Source: Stereum hirsutum FP-91666 SS1 (Eukaryota; Basidiomycota; Agaricomycetes; Russulales; Stereaceae). Taken from it: a DNA stretch of 64,000 bases. The position numbers were made by a program, and so were the translations under genes. Position 1 is the stretch's first letter, and the number at the start of each line of letters is the position of its first letter. Under the pieces are notes generated by a model. That model was not told where the DNA came from, made no database searches, and saw only the letters and a program-made list of their open reading frames with translations. The DNA is taken from NCBI RefSeq assembly GCF_000264905.1, contig NW_006763135.1, positions 2,207,428 to 2,271,427 on the forward strand. Reading direction: 5' to 3'. Positions 33,135-44,851 of this stretch are shown piece after piece.

Positions 33135-35651
33135 TCAAGCCCTGATCCATGTCGGCTGGTAAGGCGCCATTGACTCTTGGCCAAAAGGTCGTCCGTATGC
33201 ATGCCCATACCCGTACCTATCCATCGCATGCCAGTGCAGCTCGGGCGGTGTCGGAAGTTTCTGCATGGCCATCCTCGCATCACTGTACAGGTGGCCGAAC
33301 TGCGACTGCGAGTACGACTGAGAAAGCGAACGGTTATGCTGCTGGCCGTGACCAGGCGCGTAGTTCTCGAGGTACGAGGAGGACGATCGGGTATGGTTGT
33401 GCACGTGTGGATGCGACTGAATGGGCTGCGCGGGCGCGCCGTTCGAACTGTTGTCGTACCCCTGGCTGTATTGAGGGTAGATCGGGGGAAGCTGTACCCT
33501 GGGTTGTACTTGATACATCGGGTCCCAGATAGGCTGAGGCTGAGGCGGGTAACCCGAAACGTGCATCACGGACGAGAGGAAAGGTGCGACAGGGCCTAAA
33601 ATGGGCGCAGAAGGCGGAGCCATGGAGGGCTGGACGGCCACGTATTGACTTTGAACGCGATGGTCATCACGACGGATCGGTTCATCTGCCGCAGGACTCC
33701 ATTTGGCAGGTGGCGGAAGGGTCCTCTCCCGCATCTGCCAGTCGCAGTGCTGAAGCAGCGAAGGCAGCACAATCTCCCTCTGACTGTCCCTAGAGGTGTC
33801 ACGGACGGAAGTGCGACGTCTCGGGATGTACTCCTCGCGAAGGGGCCCGTCTTCATCCAAATCGATCTCCATGATTTCATGGTTGGAGCTCTCGCCAAGG
33901 CCAAGCTTCTCCTTCTTCCGCTCCTCAAGGCCAAGGAAAACAGGCTCGTAATGAGAGTATCCGCAGGACGGGGAACAAGGGTGTGCGACCTTCACGACCG
34001 TGACCGCTTCGATAAGATCATCAAGGGTCTTGCGCACGATGGAGTGCGGATTCGAAGAAGGACGAGAGATGGGCTGAGGCTGGGACGAGGTCGAAGAAGA
34101 GATGTGGCCAGCCAAAGTATGTTGGAGCCATTTGGACCACGCCTCCGGAGAGACAGAGAGATCATGAGAGAAAACTTCGAGCGCACAGGCCTCGAGGCGG
34201 TTGAGCGACTGGATCGGCACGTTGGAGATAGTATGCCTGTGAAGCGGAGCAGGAAAAGTAAGAAGGAATTCACAATCGATGCATTGACGGATGCGAAGAG
34301 AAAATAAGAACGCACCAAGTCTTGTTGGAGAATGTATGGTCGTCCAACCACTTATTCGCAAGCATGCATCCAAGCAGGACCAACCTGTACGGAGCTTGCT
34401 GTTCGTTATGCATCCGCTCGTGCGGGTGATATCCAAACAGTTCGGCCCTGAAAAGGGTCTCCTTCTGCTGCGCGGAGCTAAACGACACGGGCCCGAAGTA
34501 GACCGGGAGGTGAACGATGTACCACACGGCCAAGACGATAGCGGTCGGTTGAAGCAAGGTCGACATGAAAAGAGAGCGAATGGAGCTGGCCAGATACGTG
34601 GGTGGAATGCTGGAATGGCGATTGAGCGGCGAATCACTGGAGAAAACAACCTGTCAGCTATAATTTTACGTGTTGATATTAGCAAAAGATGTACGTACCC
34701 AGATGCTACGAAACTTGGAGGAAGATCGGTGCCCATTATGCAGGCCTTCCAGACGTACGACGCCATCCACTCTGCAAGAGGGTCCGCGACTTTCTTATAA
34801 GCGGTCGTGGCAGAGGGAGGTGCGACAGGGTCCACAACGGCCGGAACTTCGACCGGGTGAGCTGGTGGATGCACATAGGTCGGAGGTAGCGCAAACATCT
34901 GAGGCTGGTACGGGACGTTCATGGCGGGATGGTAGACTGTTGCGGAAACAGCACGATCGACGAAGTCACCGAAGGGGGTGACTGGGCCGAGGGGGCTGGA
35001 CGCAGGACCAACGCCGTCATCGGGCTCGGGGGACGTTCCGTCATAAGTAGGAGAGTACGTAGCAGTCTCAGTGTCCTCGCCGTCGTGGGAGAGACTCTGG
35101 TTGCCATCGTGCCCTTGGTGGTGAGGAGGAAGATAATGAGTGTCAAGTGCCATTTGTGGGCCGGGCTGAGAGTCGGGAGAAGAAGCGCTCCACTGGCTCT
35201 CGATCTCGTAATCCAGGGAGTTGAAGCTCATCTCATCATCGGCCTCCTCCTCCCAGTCGGGCTGAGGCTGAGCCTGGCTGTGAGAGGGATATTGGTCGGG
35301 ATGGGAGAAGTGAGCGAAACCGGGCGGAATGCACGCTTGCGCGCGATCACCTTTAATAGCCGACGCGTTGCCCGCGTTGGCCAACCCATTAGGAAAACCC
35401 TGGAACTGGGCCGAGGAATGGTGGGTATCGTCCTCTTCCCAGATGCGACGGGGCCTGTCGCTGCGGGAGGAGGAAAGGGCGGAAGGCCACTCCTCGCGGG
35501 ACCCAAAAGAGGGGAAGTGCCCCGGAGGAGGGCAAGGGAGAGAGAGCGTCAGTTTGTCTGAGCGGGCTTGGTGTTGATGGCCAGGGTAAACGGCGTGCTT
35601 GTTGACGGGGTGTGCACGAGCGGTGTCTTGGAATGGAACGGGCACTGGCAT
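33135..35651 (-). CDS. Cyclin-domain protein (fungal PCL-type)
   Basis: Three exons (34699-35651, 34316-34636, 33135-34236) encode 791 residues. The N-terminal 300 residues are disordered and rich in Pro, Ser, Gln and acidic residues. The cyclin box spans the exons, from SPLNRHSSIPPTYLASSIRS through ELFGYHPHERMHNEQ, RLVLLGCMLANKWLDDHTF and the exon-spanning WHTISNVPIQSLNRLEA to VFSHDLSVSPEAWSKWL. This matches Agaricomycete cyclin-like proteins of the PHO80/PCL type, which activate a CDK. The C-terminal 370 residues are disordered, Gln/Pro-rich and probably regulatory. The ATG at 35651 is the first in frame. The frame is open further upstream to 35873 but without an ATG. The very long flanks suggest extensive regulation. 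Confidence 0.85.
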   Translation of the reverse strand: MPVPVPFQDTARAHPVNKHAVYPGHQHQARSDKLTLSLPCPPPGHFPSFGSREEWPSALSSSRSDRPRRIWEEDDTHHSSAQFQGFPNGLANAGNASAIKGDRAQACIPPGFAHFSHPDQYPSHSQAQPQPDWEEEADDEMSFNSLDYEIESQWSASSPDSQPGPQMALDTHYLPPHHQGHDGNQSLSHDGEDTETATYSPTYDGTSPEPDDGVGPASSPLGPVTPFGDFVDRAVSATVYHPAMNVPYQPQMFALPPTYVHPPAHPVEVPAVVDPVAPPSATTAYKKVADPLAEWMASYVWKACIMGTDLPPSFVASGYVHLLLISTRKIIADRLFSPVIRRSIAIPAFHPRIWPAPFALFSCRPCFNRPLSSWPCGTSFTSRSTSGPCRLAPRSRRRPFSGPNCLDITRTSGCITNSKLRTGWSCLDACLRISGWTTIHSPTRLGAFLFSLRIRQCIDCEFLLTFPAPLHRHTISNVPIQSLNRLEACALEVFSHDLSVSPEAWSKWLQHTLAGHISSSTSSQPQPISRPSSNPHSIVRKTLDDLIEAVTVVKVAHPCSPSCGYSHYEPVFLGLEERKKEKLGLGESSNHEIMEIDLDEDGPLREEYIPRRRTSVRDTSRDSQREIVLPSLLQHCDWQMRERTLPPPAKWSPAADEPIRRDDHRVQSQYVAVQPSMAPPSAPILGPVAPFLSSVMHVSGYPPQPQPIWDPMYQVQPRVQLPPIYPQYSQGYDNSSNGAPAQPIQSHPHVHNHTRSSSSYLENYAPGHGQQHNRSLSQSYSQSQFGHLYSDARMAMQKLPTPPELHWHAMDRYGYGHAYGRPFGQESMAPYQPTWIRA

Positions 35652-38176
35652 CTGCTGTGGGGAGCGTCGAGAAAGGGAGCGAGCGTTCGACCTGGCGGGG
35701 CAGTCGCGGTCGAAAACTTGCGGCGAGTGTAGCGATGTGGACGTTGTGGCTCTCGCGAGGCCTGAAGAGAGGGAAGGGTCGTGTAGCGGGTCGTAAAATA
35801 GGCGAAAAAGAGACCTGAGGAGTAGAGTGGAAGCCGAGGATAAAAGCTGAGCTTGTTCTGGTGGCGGACGCACAGCGAAGGCGTGCCTTTTGCGATGAAC
35901 TGGTTCGGTGGGAGATGCTCTCTCTCGCCTCTGGCCTAGTCAGTCAGTGAGTATTGAGCAAGGCTGGCTTGGCTGGCTGGCTGGGACGTCGAGCAGGCTG
36001 GAGAAGGAGGTGGTTGAGGGAAGAGACAGAAACAAGCACCGTCCGGCTGTCAGCCACGAACGGATCGCCGCCTCAATCCCTTTTACCGTTTTATTTTCCC
36101 GGCCCGTGCCAACCGCCACGCGTCACGTCTCCCTCTCAACCGTTCGCCGTTCTGTTCTCTTGCATAATATTCGCATCGCTTTCGCCTCCATTACTCTTCC
36201 CCACTGCACGCCGCCGTCGCCTATCGTCCTCTCTGACTCCCCACAACCGACGACGCTCTCGAATGCAGTCACTTCTCGTCATCGAGCCGCATCCGGATCG
36301 CATCTATTACACGGCGGCACCTCGCCGGTGCGCAGTGTCTCCAATCCGAAACACACTCCGAAAGATGGCCCATCTTGATTCTCTTCTCCCATCGCCATCT
36401 CCATCGCCGCCTCTCCAAACGGATCCAAACCCTCGACCCCTTGTGCTCCCGATACAGATGTTCTCGACACTTGCTGGGACTCGCCGTCCCCTTTCGCGTG
36501 TCACACGCCAGAATCAGCTCCAACCCACACCTCCAACAGTCCTCAACGTTTGCTCATCCCAGGCACACGCGCACCCACATCGCACCGAAGAGTGTGCGCA
36601 CGATGTTCATTGAACAGGAACTAATCGCCTCTCCATTGGTTCCCTTTGACTCGCTTTTGCAACCTGTGCCCGCAATGAATTTGTCTTGCGGGTTGATAAT
36701 GAACTACCGGAAATAGCGGCGTCTGTTTCTCTGGATGACGGCGAACGTTCTCCTTCGGTGTGGCAACTCGCTCGGGCTGACTCTGCTTGCTACCGCCACG
36801 GTATACGTACCTAAAGGCTTCGACCTCTGGACATCAGCTGTGCTCTCTAAACCTATACAGGTTCTCTTGCTCCTGATACTGCGTCTGAGCTTCAATGCTG
36901 CCACACCAATCCTACACTGGCGTTGCTGCGGCAAGATCGTAGTCGACCTCCTGTTCTCAAAGCTCAGCTTTCGGCCACCCCTTTCTCTCTGACTCAGGGA
37001 CAGTTCCGACCTTCCCATGTCGAGGCATCTGAATCATTTACGGACGCCCGACCCTTGCATACGTGTACCTCGGGATGTGGTGACGCGGCTCTCAAGGGCC
37101 AAGGCCGTCTCCTCCTCCTCTGCCGACTTAGCTTATTCTTCACGCACGACGACACAGGCCCAGCCTATCGCATCATCAGCATCATCATCATCTCTTCCAA
37201 TAGAGCGCTGTGTCATTTACTTATAGGTCAGGATACAGATACATTCACGAGCTTGAGTGAAGCACCATGTACATATGTATGCACGAACGGACCGGAACCC
37301 ATATCTTCGCCCCTTCTGATTCTGCCATCTCGACTCTTGGACTACGTACATATGCTCACGATAGGACGACTAGGCACAACCCTTCTCACGTTCAAGCACC
37401 CAGTGCTCTTTCTCTATTTCCTGGCCGGTCGGTCCAAGATCATCGATTGCGTTTTTTGAATCTCAGTCTTTCGCTAACTTATCTGCTAAGCTAAAGTATT
37501 TCTGGAAGGATGCACATATGTCATAGCTTCCCCGGAGAATTATACTAGGTCTGACTTCGGAGAGCGATTGGCTAGGATTGTATAACGAGAGGGATCTGAT
37601 AACTTTTAGTACATTGATATAGACCGTCGCTTTATCTTGATGCTTGTGGCTTCCGATCCTAGCACCGAAAGACCTGAAATTTGAATGTTGCGTGGGGGGT
37701 GCATATAGTTAGTACACCATGTCCAGATCAACCTATTTGCAAGTCGTTCGGTTTGTGGGCTGTGGGAGGCTGAAAGACTCAGTATGTGTAAGCTTGTGGG
37801 TCCGCAGGGTGAGGGTAACATCTTGACATGTCAATGTTAGGCTTAAGCATTGTGAAGGACTTGTGGTGGTGTTCACTCCTAGTCCACCAAAATACTTACT
37901 GACCAATCGTGAATATTCATGTTCGTACCAGAACAGTTCCCACTCAGGTGGCAAGGTGTGTCTGGAGCGTAGGATGCTTCCGCGTGTTTACCGCGAGCTT
38001 TGAACTTCGACGTGTCCGTCTGAGTCCAACATTCAGAGGTTGAGCAGACGACGCTTGTGATATCATCTATCTTAAACCTTCCTGTAAACCTTAGAACGTT
38101 CGAAGCCGTAAACAGTAATCAGCAGAATACAAATTTTGAGTACATCCTCAACTTATTCGTCGGTACACTGTCACAT
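35652..38176. other. 2.5-kb region upstream of the cyclin gene
   Basis: This lies between the cyclin start and the 3' end of dihydroorotase. 36.0-36.6 kb is C/T-rich on the plus strand and open in several frames, including one coding-looking frame broken by a TGA at 36376-36378 (see findings). There is a CTGGCTGG short repeat near 35963-35985. The remainder to 38176 shows no supported gene. It probably holds the cyclin promoter and a long 5' leader. Confidence 0.4.
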
Positions 38177-39475
38177 TCACTCGATGATCTCCCAGCCGAG
38201 CTCCTTGCCAGCCCAAAACGGGACAACGCTCTCCCCTTCCAACGTCCACCTTTCATCCACCACCCTGCCCCCAACTTTCCGAAGTGTCACCTTCGCAGCA
38301 GCAGCACCCGCGCCGGAAATTTCCCTCCTGTAGAACCGCCGCCCATACGTGCTCGTGAAGTTTTCGAGGTTGTCGAGGGCACCGAATGACTCGAGAAGAT
38401 GCGCCGTGAGGGGGAGGAGGATCGGGGATGTGTAGACTCCGGCGGCGCACGAATGTGATGGTGTCGAGATCGACTTTGTGCTCGGCGGGTGTGGCGCAGA
38501 ATCAGAACCCAGGAAAAAGCGTGGATGACCTTCAAGAATCCGAAACAAAGAAGAGGATGCGTCAGTGCTGGACTAATGAATAAGTGGTACGGACGAAAAC
38601 GAAACTGACCTTCACGGATGACTTCCCGCAGGGCTTCTCTGTCGTCGGGGAACTTCGCCACAGGTTTACAGAAGTTCCATGATTGACCGGCCCAGTCGTC
38701 GACGGTCAGGGTGAGGTGATGCGCGGTGATGGTGCAAGCCACGGTCTCCCCTAGGGATTTGACCGTTTCTACAGCGGCACGGGTCGTTGCGTGCTCGAGC
38801 ACGATGCGGAGCTTGGGGAATCGGGCGTGCAGTTTGACGAGGTGAGGGAGGAAGGAGGGCTCTGCGTTGATGATATGTATGTTCTGTACTCATATGTGAA
38901 TAGTGAGATATACGAGCAGGAAGGTGGGCCACGTACTGTCGCTGCATCCGACGGAACTTCGCCGTGAAGATTGAGGACCATGTCGACATCCTCCATGGCT
39001 TCGAACACAGGATAATACGCTTCGTACGACTCGATCCCTCCATCGCTATTAGTCGTGACGCCTCTCGGGTACGATTTGACACCTTCAAACCACAGAGATG
39101 AGCGGGACGTGCCATAAACGTTGCAGCAACTACTCACCAGCAATACCGGCTTTATTAGCCTTACGAATTTCTTCCGGAGTCAGCTCTGGAGACAGGTAAA
39201 GGGTCATCAGGTATTCCACATTCGGGTCGATCTTCTCCAGGCTTGCTTTGTACTCCAACGCCTGATCAGTCGTAGTGATAGGAGGTTTGAGATTGGGCTG
39301 AATGGACGAGACTATCTTAGAGGTAGGCCAGAGCAGAGTAGGTCGGCTGTACCATAACGTAGGCTAGATTGAATCCTCCTTTTCTGACGTGAGGAGTAAC
39401 GAGCGCAGACATCTCTCCCTGCCTGAGATGGACATGGAAGTCCGCTGGAGAAGCTACGGAGATAGTTGTGGTCAT
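38177..39475 (-). CDS. URA4: Dihydroorotase (pyrimidine biosynthesis)
   Basis: Five exons (39353-39475, 39138-39297, 38937-39082, 38610-38883, 38177-38529) encode 351 residues, normal for the PyrC-type enzyme. The metal-binding HVHLRQG motif is at residues 14-20. GVKSYPRG supplies the lysine (about residue 97) that is carboxylated in this family. LNLHGE, CTITAHH and LGSDSAPH provide further metal and substrate ligands. It cyclises N-carbamoyl-aspartate to dihydroorotate, step three of UMP synthesis. The gene is divergent from kinesin-8, and a CACGTG box lies at 39626-39631 between them. Confidence 0.95.
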
Positions 39476-39790
39476 TTCTGAAGTATGATCTTCAGATTGT
39501 GGGAGTCTCGATAGGGCGACGAAAGAGCTTTTGAGGAAACGGACTGTAGAGGATCAGGAAGAGGTGGGGTGCCACAAAACTGCAAGTTAGATTTCATTTT
39601 GTGGCGTCTCGTCGCGACGCGCGATCACGTGGCACACGTTCTCAATGTCGCGTGTTGGTTCAGTTCTCTGCGAATCGACTCGATTCTCTCCTTTCAACGA
39701 CAACGACAACATATTGGCCGACCGTTACATATCCACGACGGTCGCCGCCCTTCTCCCTGACCCCTCCTTCCCTCCACACTCACATTGAAC
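39476..39790. promoter_or_regulatory. Divergent promoter URA4/kinesin-8
   Basis: 315 bp between two start codons. It contains ATCACGTGGC (CACGTG at 39626-39631). No gene fits in the interval. Confidence 0.45.
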
Positions 39791-42700
39791 ATGGTTTCTG
39801 CTGGCTCGATTACCGTCGCAGGTCTGTCCTTTGTCTTTGTCCTGATACCTAGTGTCAAAGCTCTGAAACGCATCCCCTTTAGTCCGCGTACGGCCGCCCT
39901 CGTCATGGGAGGCCGCTCGTCTCCCAGAACCATGCTATGATACAACTATCCGAGGAGATGGCACACTTGCGACCCCCAACAAGTCAGTGTCATCCATGTC
40001 TGCCGTCCGTGACATCGTCCAAGTCGTAGACGACCGCATCCTCACCTTCGACCCTGCCGAAACGGATCGAGCAAAGGCCTTTGTCGAGCGTGGATTTGTG
40101 CCCCCGGGGACTAAGCGGTATAAGGACAAACGCTTTATGTTTGACCGGGTATTCAGGCATGAGAGTTCGCAGCAGGAGGTGTTCGATGGGACGGCGCGCC
40201 CTCTGCTGAACAATTTGTTGGATGGATACAATGCGACTGTGTTCGCTTATGGTGTGCGTGTATTCTCCCGATGTATATTCAGCTACTCTCTCATAGTATT
40301 TGGGCCCTTCAGGCGACGGGGTGCGGAAAGACACATACGATCAGTGGCACGGACGCAGACCCTGGCATCATCTATCTCCTCATGGCCGACCTCTTCCAAC
40401 GCATCGAGGACCGTAGGGACGACTACCACGTAGAAGTCTGCGTCACTTTCCTTGAGATCTATAACGAGGAGATCCGCGACCTCTTGTCAGAACAGGAGGG
40501 AGTTGGTCCACGAGGAGGTCTCCAGATCCGCGAGGACAAATCCGTCAAGGTCGTCGGTCTCACAGAGTTAAAGCCCAACACTGCCGAGGAAGTAAAGGAG
40601 ATCGTCCTCCTGGGCAACTCAAGACGAACCCAATCCCCAACTCACGCCAACGAAACCTCATCCCGTTCGCACGCCGTGCTTCAGGTCCATGTCACCCAGG
40701 CTCCTCGTACCGCCTCAATAACGGAGGAGCGTACCGCAGCCACGCTTTCTATTATCGACTTGGCCGGCAGTGAACGGGCTGCTGCTACGTCCAACATGGG
40801 TAAACGCATGGTCGAGGGTGCTAACATCAACAAATCCCTCCTCGCCCTCGGAAACTGTATCAATGCTCTTTGCGAGAGCGGCGGCGCAGTACGCCACATC
40901 CCTTACCGGAACAGCAAACTCACTCGTCTGCTCAAGTTCTCACTTGGTGGTAACTGCAAGACCGTCATGATCGTCTGTATCGCCCCTACATCTATCCATT
41001 TCGACGACACACACAACACTCTACTCTATGCCGAGCGTGCCACAAAGATCAAGACACGCGTTGTAACACGCAACATCCTCAACGTCGACCGACATGTAGG
41101 ACAATACGTCGAGGCCATCAACAGGCTCAACATCGAAGTCGCCGAGCTCAAGGCCAAACTCGCTGGAAAGATCAGTTCGGATGCCGACGTTATCCGAAGG
41201 AAGAAGGCGGAGGCGCAAGCAGAAGTAGATCGCGCGAAGCATGATATTCAGGCCAGAGCTGAGCAAACTCAGTCTTCGATTGCGGACGGCGCGATGTGCA
41301 GCGGAAAGCTTGCGTCAGCTCAGATCAAGCTCTCTGCCATTCGTGCCCGTCTCAACCAGCTGGACCAACTCGCTTCCACTTCACAACTATCCTCTGACCT
41401 CGAGGCCGAACGTGGTCTACTCAGGTCCCTCGCCGCTCCAGAGGAGGAAGCTACTCGTGCCGACAGCCCTCTGAACCTCCGCCTTCAGCGGTCCAATAAT
41501 TCTAGCAGTATGTTCGAGGCGATGCTCCGAGCTGTGGCAGAGCGACGGTCTGACAGGCTCGACGAGGTGAGCGTCGACAATGTCCGACTCGATGCTCAGT
41601 ATCGGAAAGCGGAGATGGAGAAGATCAAAGCGGAGGCGGAACGCGACTCTGTGAAGGACGCGATGAAGTCTCAATCTGATATGCTCGTCAACCTACTCGG
41701 CATGGTTGGTAGGTATACCGTCGTACTTCGGGACGCTAGTCGTTCGTTGCGGACGGCTCTGGATGAAGGGCGAGACGGCCTCGAAGGGACTGTTCGTGCC
41801 GTATCATCTGCTCTCAAGGATCTTTCGGAACAGAACGACGGAGACTTCCAATCCATGGTCGGGCATTCAACTTCGGCGTACGTTCTTGGCCCTGAAGCTA
41901 CATCTACTCTCGATAGCTTCAAAGGCCACGTCAGGATAGCCGCCCCTCGCATGTCTACGACTACTGCCCCAGCCCCAGTCACTCAACAGCCGAAATTCAA
42001 CAACGCTTCTCGTCGGTCGTCCTCCTATGGTGCCCTCGGCATAGCCTCACCAGCACGCAAGGCGCATATCAAATCGCCTCGTAAATCGCTTCGTAACAGT
42101 CTCTCTGGTGGACGCCAAAGTTTGTCTGGGATTGGCGCACCGTACCGTCGTCCCGTGGACAAGAAGGAGAAGAAGGGCGTGCAGTGGCGGGATCAGGCAG
42201 GACAGGGCGAGCTCGTCGACAACAAGTCTTTCAACGGCCCTTTATCTTCTTCCATGATCGGTTCCAGCAGCAAACCCTCTCCCTCTTCCGCCCGCCCGCC
42301 AGACGATGCCGATGTTTTCTCTGCATCTTCGCGTCCTGGGAGTCGTACCGGAGGATCGGAGAGTGACTGGGAGGACGAGAGGACCGAGGACAGTGTCAAT
42401 TGGAGTTTCGCCGCGTTACCTTCACGCGACATGCCTCCGATGCGCGCCAGTACAGGCTCTTTACGACCCCGCCGACAAAGCCGGTTGGACTCCAGCTTCT
42501 TGAAGGCACGAGGGGCGCCGACTTTGGGTAGCCTAGCTGAGGACGACGAGAACGCTGAGGGACCAGCGAGTCCGCGTAGACGTTCAGGGCCGTTGTTGGA
42601 TCGTAGCTTGAACCCTCAGCCCGAAGAGGCGTCAACGAGCAGTAGCGAAAGTGCCCCCGGAGGTTCACTACACATGCCCAAGGGTACTCGCGAGCGAATT

Positions 42701-43111
42701 ACCCATACAAGTCCCAGACGTCCACCTCCTACACCACGAGCTGTCGGTGGCGGGGCCGTGAAGCCTACACGACGACGGTCGAACATCGGACCGATGCGAA
42801 GTGAGAAGATGAGGAGACGTTCGAGCCAGATTCCTCAGCTTTCGCCGCACAACAGGGAAGATGCTGAACCGAGCAAGAATAACGGCGGTGGACCGAAGCG
42901 GGTGTCGATGATGGGTGATGGGGATATGTCGGTTAGGAAGTCGCCTGCGAGGAAGCGTATTTCGTTGCTGACCATGGCTTCTCGGGGCATGAAGGCGGGT
43001 CGTCCTTCAAGGCTGCCGGGAAATACGTCGGTGTCGAATCTCTCGTTTGGGGACGTTAGTTCCAGCGCGGAGACGAGCTTCAAATCTGGGCCCAAGCCGA
43101 CGTGGAAGTGA
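39791..43111 (+). CDS. KIP3: Kinesin-8 family motor protein
   Basis: Three exons (39791-39821, 39883-40253, 40313-43111) encode 1066 residues. The N-terminal motor domain starts SITVAVRVRPPSSWE and carries the P-loop FAYGATGCGKTH (GATGCGKT, residues about 134-141; the second intron falls just after G134). It also has switch I NETSSRSHA, switch II DLAGSERA and the neck region YAERATKIKTRV. The insert VVDDRILTFDPAE before the core is typical of Kip3-type kinesin-8 motors, which walk to and depolymerise microtubule plus ends. A coiled coil of about 200 residues and a basic, Ser-rich C-terminal tail follow. Confidence 0.93.
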
Positions 43112-43664
43112 TCCTGGATTTGACTTGCCCGTCTTGCTCTGCGACTTTGTTGTGTATACTTGATTCGTGTTCGTGTCCGTGTCCGTGTTCGTGTCTTGAT
43201 TCTTTGGACCTTATACCCTTACGTGTCTCACAAGAATAATGTGCCGTGTCAGGATCTATCTTCGCCTACGCAGTCCCAGTCTTAGCATTAGTACATCACG
43301 ATTAGTCGAGGTTTCCTACCCCATGTCATATAGCACGCCTCTGTTCATGATTACATCTTTCCACTATACGCGTCCGAGTCTGTCGTCATTGTATGTTCAA
43401 CCTGTGCCATGTATACTACTCCATAGTTTCCAATCACATAGACTGTATTTACCAGCCGACGAAGAACTCGGTTTTGTTAAGGAGAATAAATCATGCCTTT
43501 TGCCCGCTATTCATCGAGTGAAGGCATCGTGAGGATTCAAGCGCCCGTCATCCTCCTGCCTGTTAGCAGGCACCGGGGCCATACAGCAATCGTGCCCAAA
43601 GGCACTTCCAGGGCACAGTAGATGATCCAGTAGAAGAAACGTGGTATGTATTAGTCCATGTAGA
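43112..43664. other. Convergent 3' region kinesin-8/p24
   Basis: About 550 bp with no supported gene. Just after the kinesin stop (about 43164-43196) there is a run of six TTCGTG/TCCGTG hexamers. Confidence 0.45.
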
Positions 43665-44589
43665 TCATATAACACGCTTGACCTCGAAGAATGACTAGTA
43701 GCAAAAAGACGAAATAAGCAAAAAATACATCAAGTAACGGAAAGTTGATCATGAGAACGGACCTTCAGATAATAAACCTGCCACGCGCAAACTGCGAACA
43801 ATACAAACGCCTGCAAGATGGACCACCATTTCACGCGTGCGTTTGTCGATTCGGCGGTGTTCCTGTGAGTGCGTTCACGGATGACGATGTATTCCTGCTC
43901 ATCTTTGACGGCCGTTAGGTGGTTTGCCAAATAACGGATTTCTCGCTCGATCGGCGCCACGGTTTCTATTCATGTGAAGGTCAGTGTGGCGCGGCATGGC
44001 ATTGGACTTGGAAACCACATACCATCCTCGCCTTCGCCAACATAAATGACTCCGTGTACGTTGAAGCTGAGTATGGCGTTCCTTGGTTCATACTTGCGCG
44101 AGAACCTACGAGGAGGGCGCGTCGACGTACCTAACAATCTTGTCCGCAATAGAACTCATTTGATTCGAGAAGCAGTATTCGTGGCGTCCGTCCTTGACTG
44201 CTGTGATAGACTGCTCTCCAGTAGACTTCTTGATATCCTTGACCATAGCATGTCCATCCGGATCCGCGATCTAGTATGCGTCAGGAGGAGTGAGAAGGCG
44301 AACCTAGCGTGGCGCGCCGCTTTCGTGGACGCAACTCACCCAGAAGTCAATGTCAAGGTGCCCTCCCCCACCGACTTGGTACGTGACGGTCATCTGAACT
44401 GATATCAGGCCAAGGCAATGATGATATTCAGGGACTTCCACGGACCTTGTCATTCCGGTGTAAATCCTCAAAGAAACACTCCTTCGTTGAGGCGGACACG
44501 TCAATCAAATGAGCGGACGTGAGTGATGCAAGAAGAGGCAACAAAGCAAAGCAGAAAACAAGAATATTCTGGGTCAATCCTCTAGCCAT
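43665..44589 (-). CDS. EMP24: p24 cargo receptor, Emp24/TMED2 type
   Basis: Six exons (44446-44589, 44340-44393, 44131-44270, 44023-44066, 43763-43965, 43665-43694) give 204 residues. It has a signal peptide (about residues 1-26, ending LTSAH), a GOLD domain with the conserved cysteine pair (KECFFED and YCFSNQMS), a coiled coil (KDEQEYIVIRERTHRNTAES), one membrane helix (WWSILQAFVLFAVCAWQVYYL) and a short tail KSFFEVKRVI. The FF motif is the COPII/COPI signal of p24 proteins that cycle between ER and Golgi. The 30-nt last exon is recognised only because it restores this tail. Confidence 0.92.
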
Positions 44590-44851
44590 TTTGAAGGGTA
44601 CCAGGGCCAGTGTAGAGGAAAACAAGCAGAGTCTGTCGTCTCAGACGAGGCAGGTGAAAGAGAGGTTGGAGAGCGGAAGGCGGAGGCGTGGCCGGGGTCC
44701 GAAGCCGATTGGAGGATGATGTTCCATCTTGGGCGCCGGGTTCCACTTCTGATCGCTGCACGCGACGCCTCTTGCTTTTCTTCTCTCCACTCCAACAACT
44801 CACCCTCAACCACCACAACACACTCTTCACGACTCTACACGATCTACCACA

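Noticed and set aside
34929..35561. 210-codon plus-strand frame opposite the cyclin gene
   Set aside because: It is antisense to the well-supported cyclin exon 1 and has no recognisable features.
35954..36613. 219-codon plus-strand frame upstream of the cyclin gene
   Set aside because: C/T-rich DNA here opens all three frames. Another frame across the same bases looks more coding, so this one is not reported as a gene.
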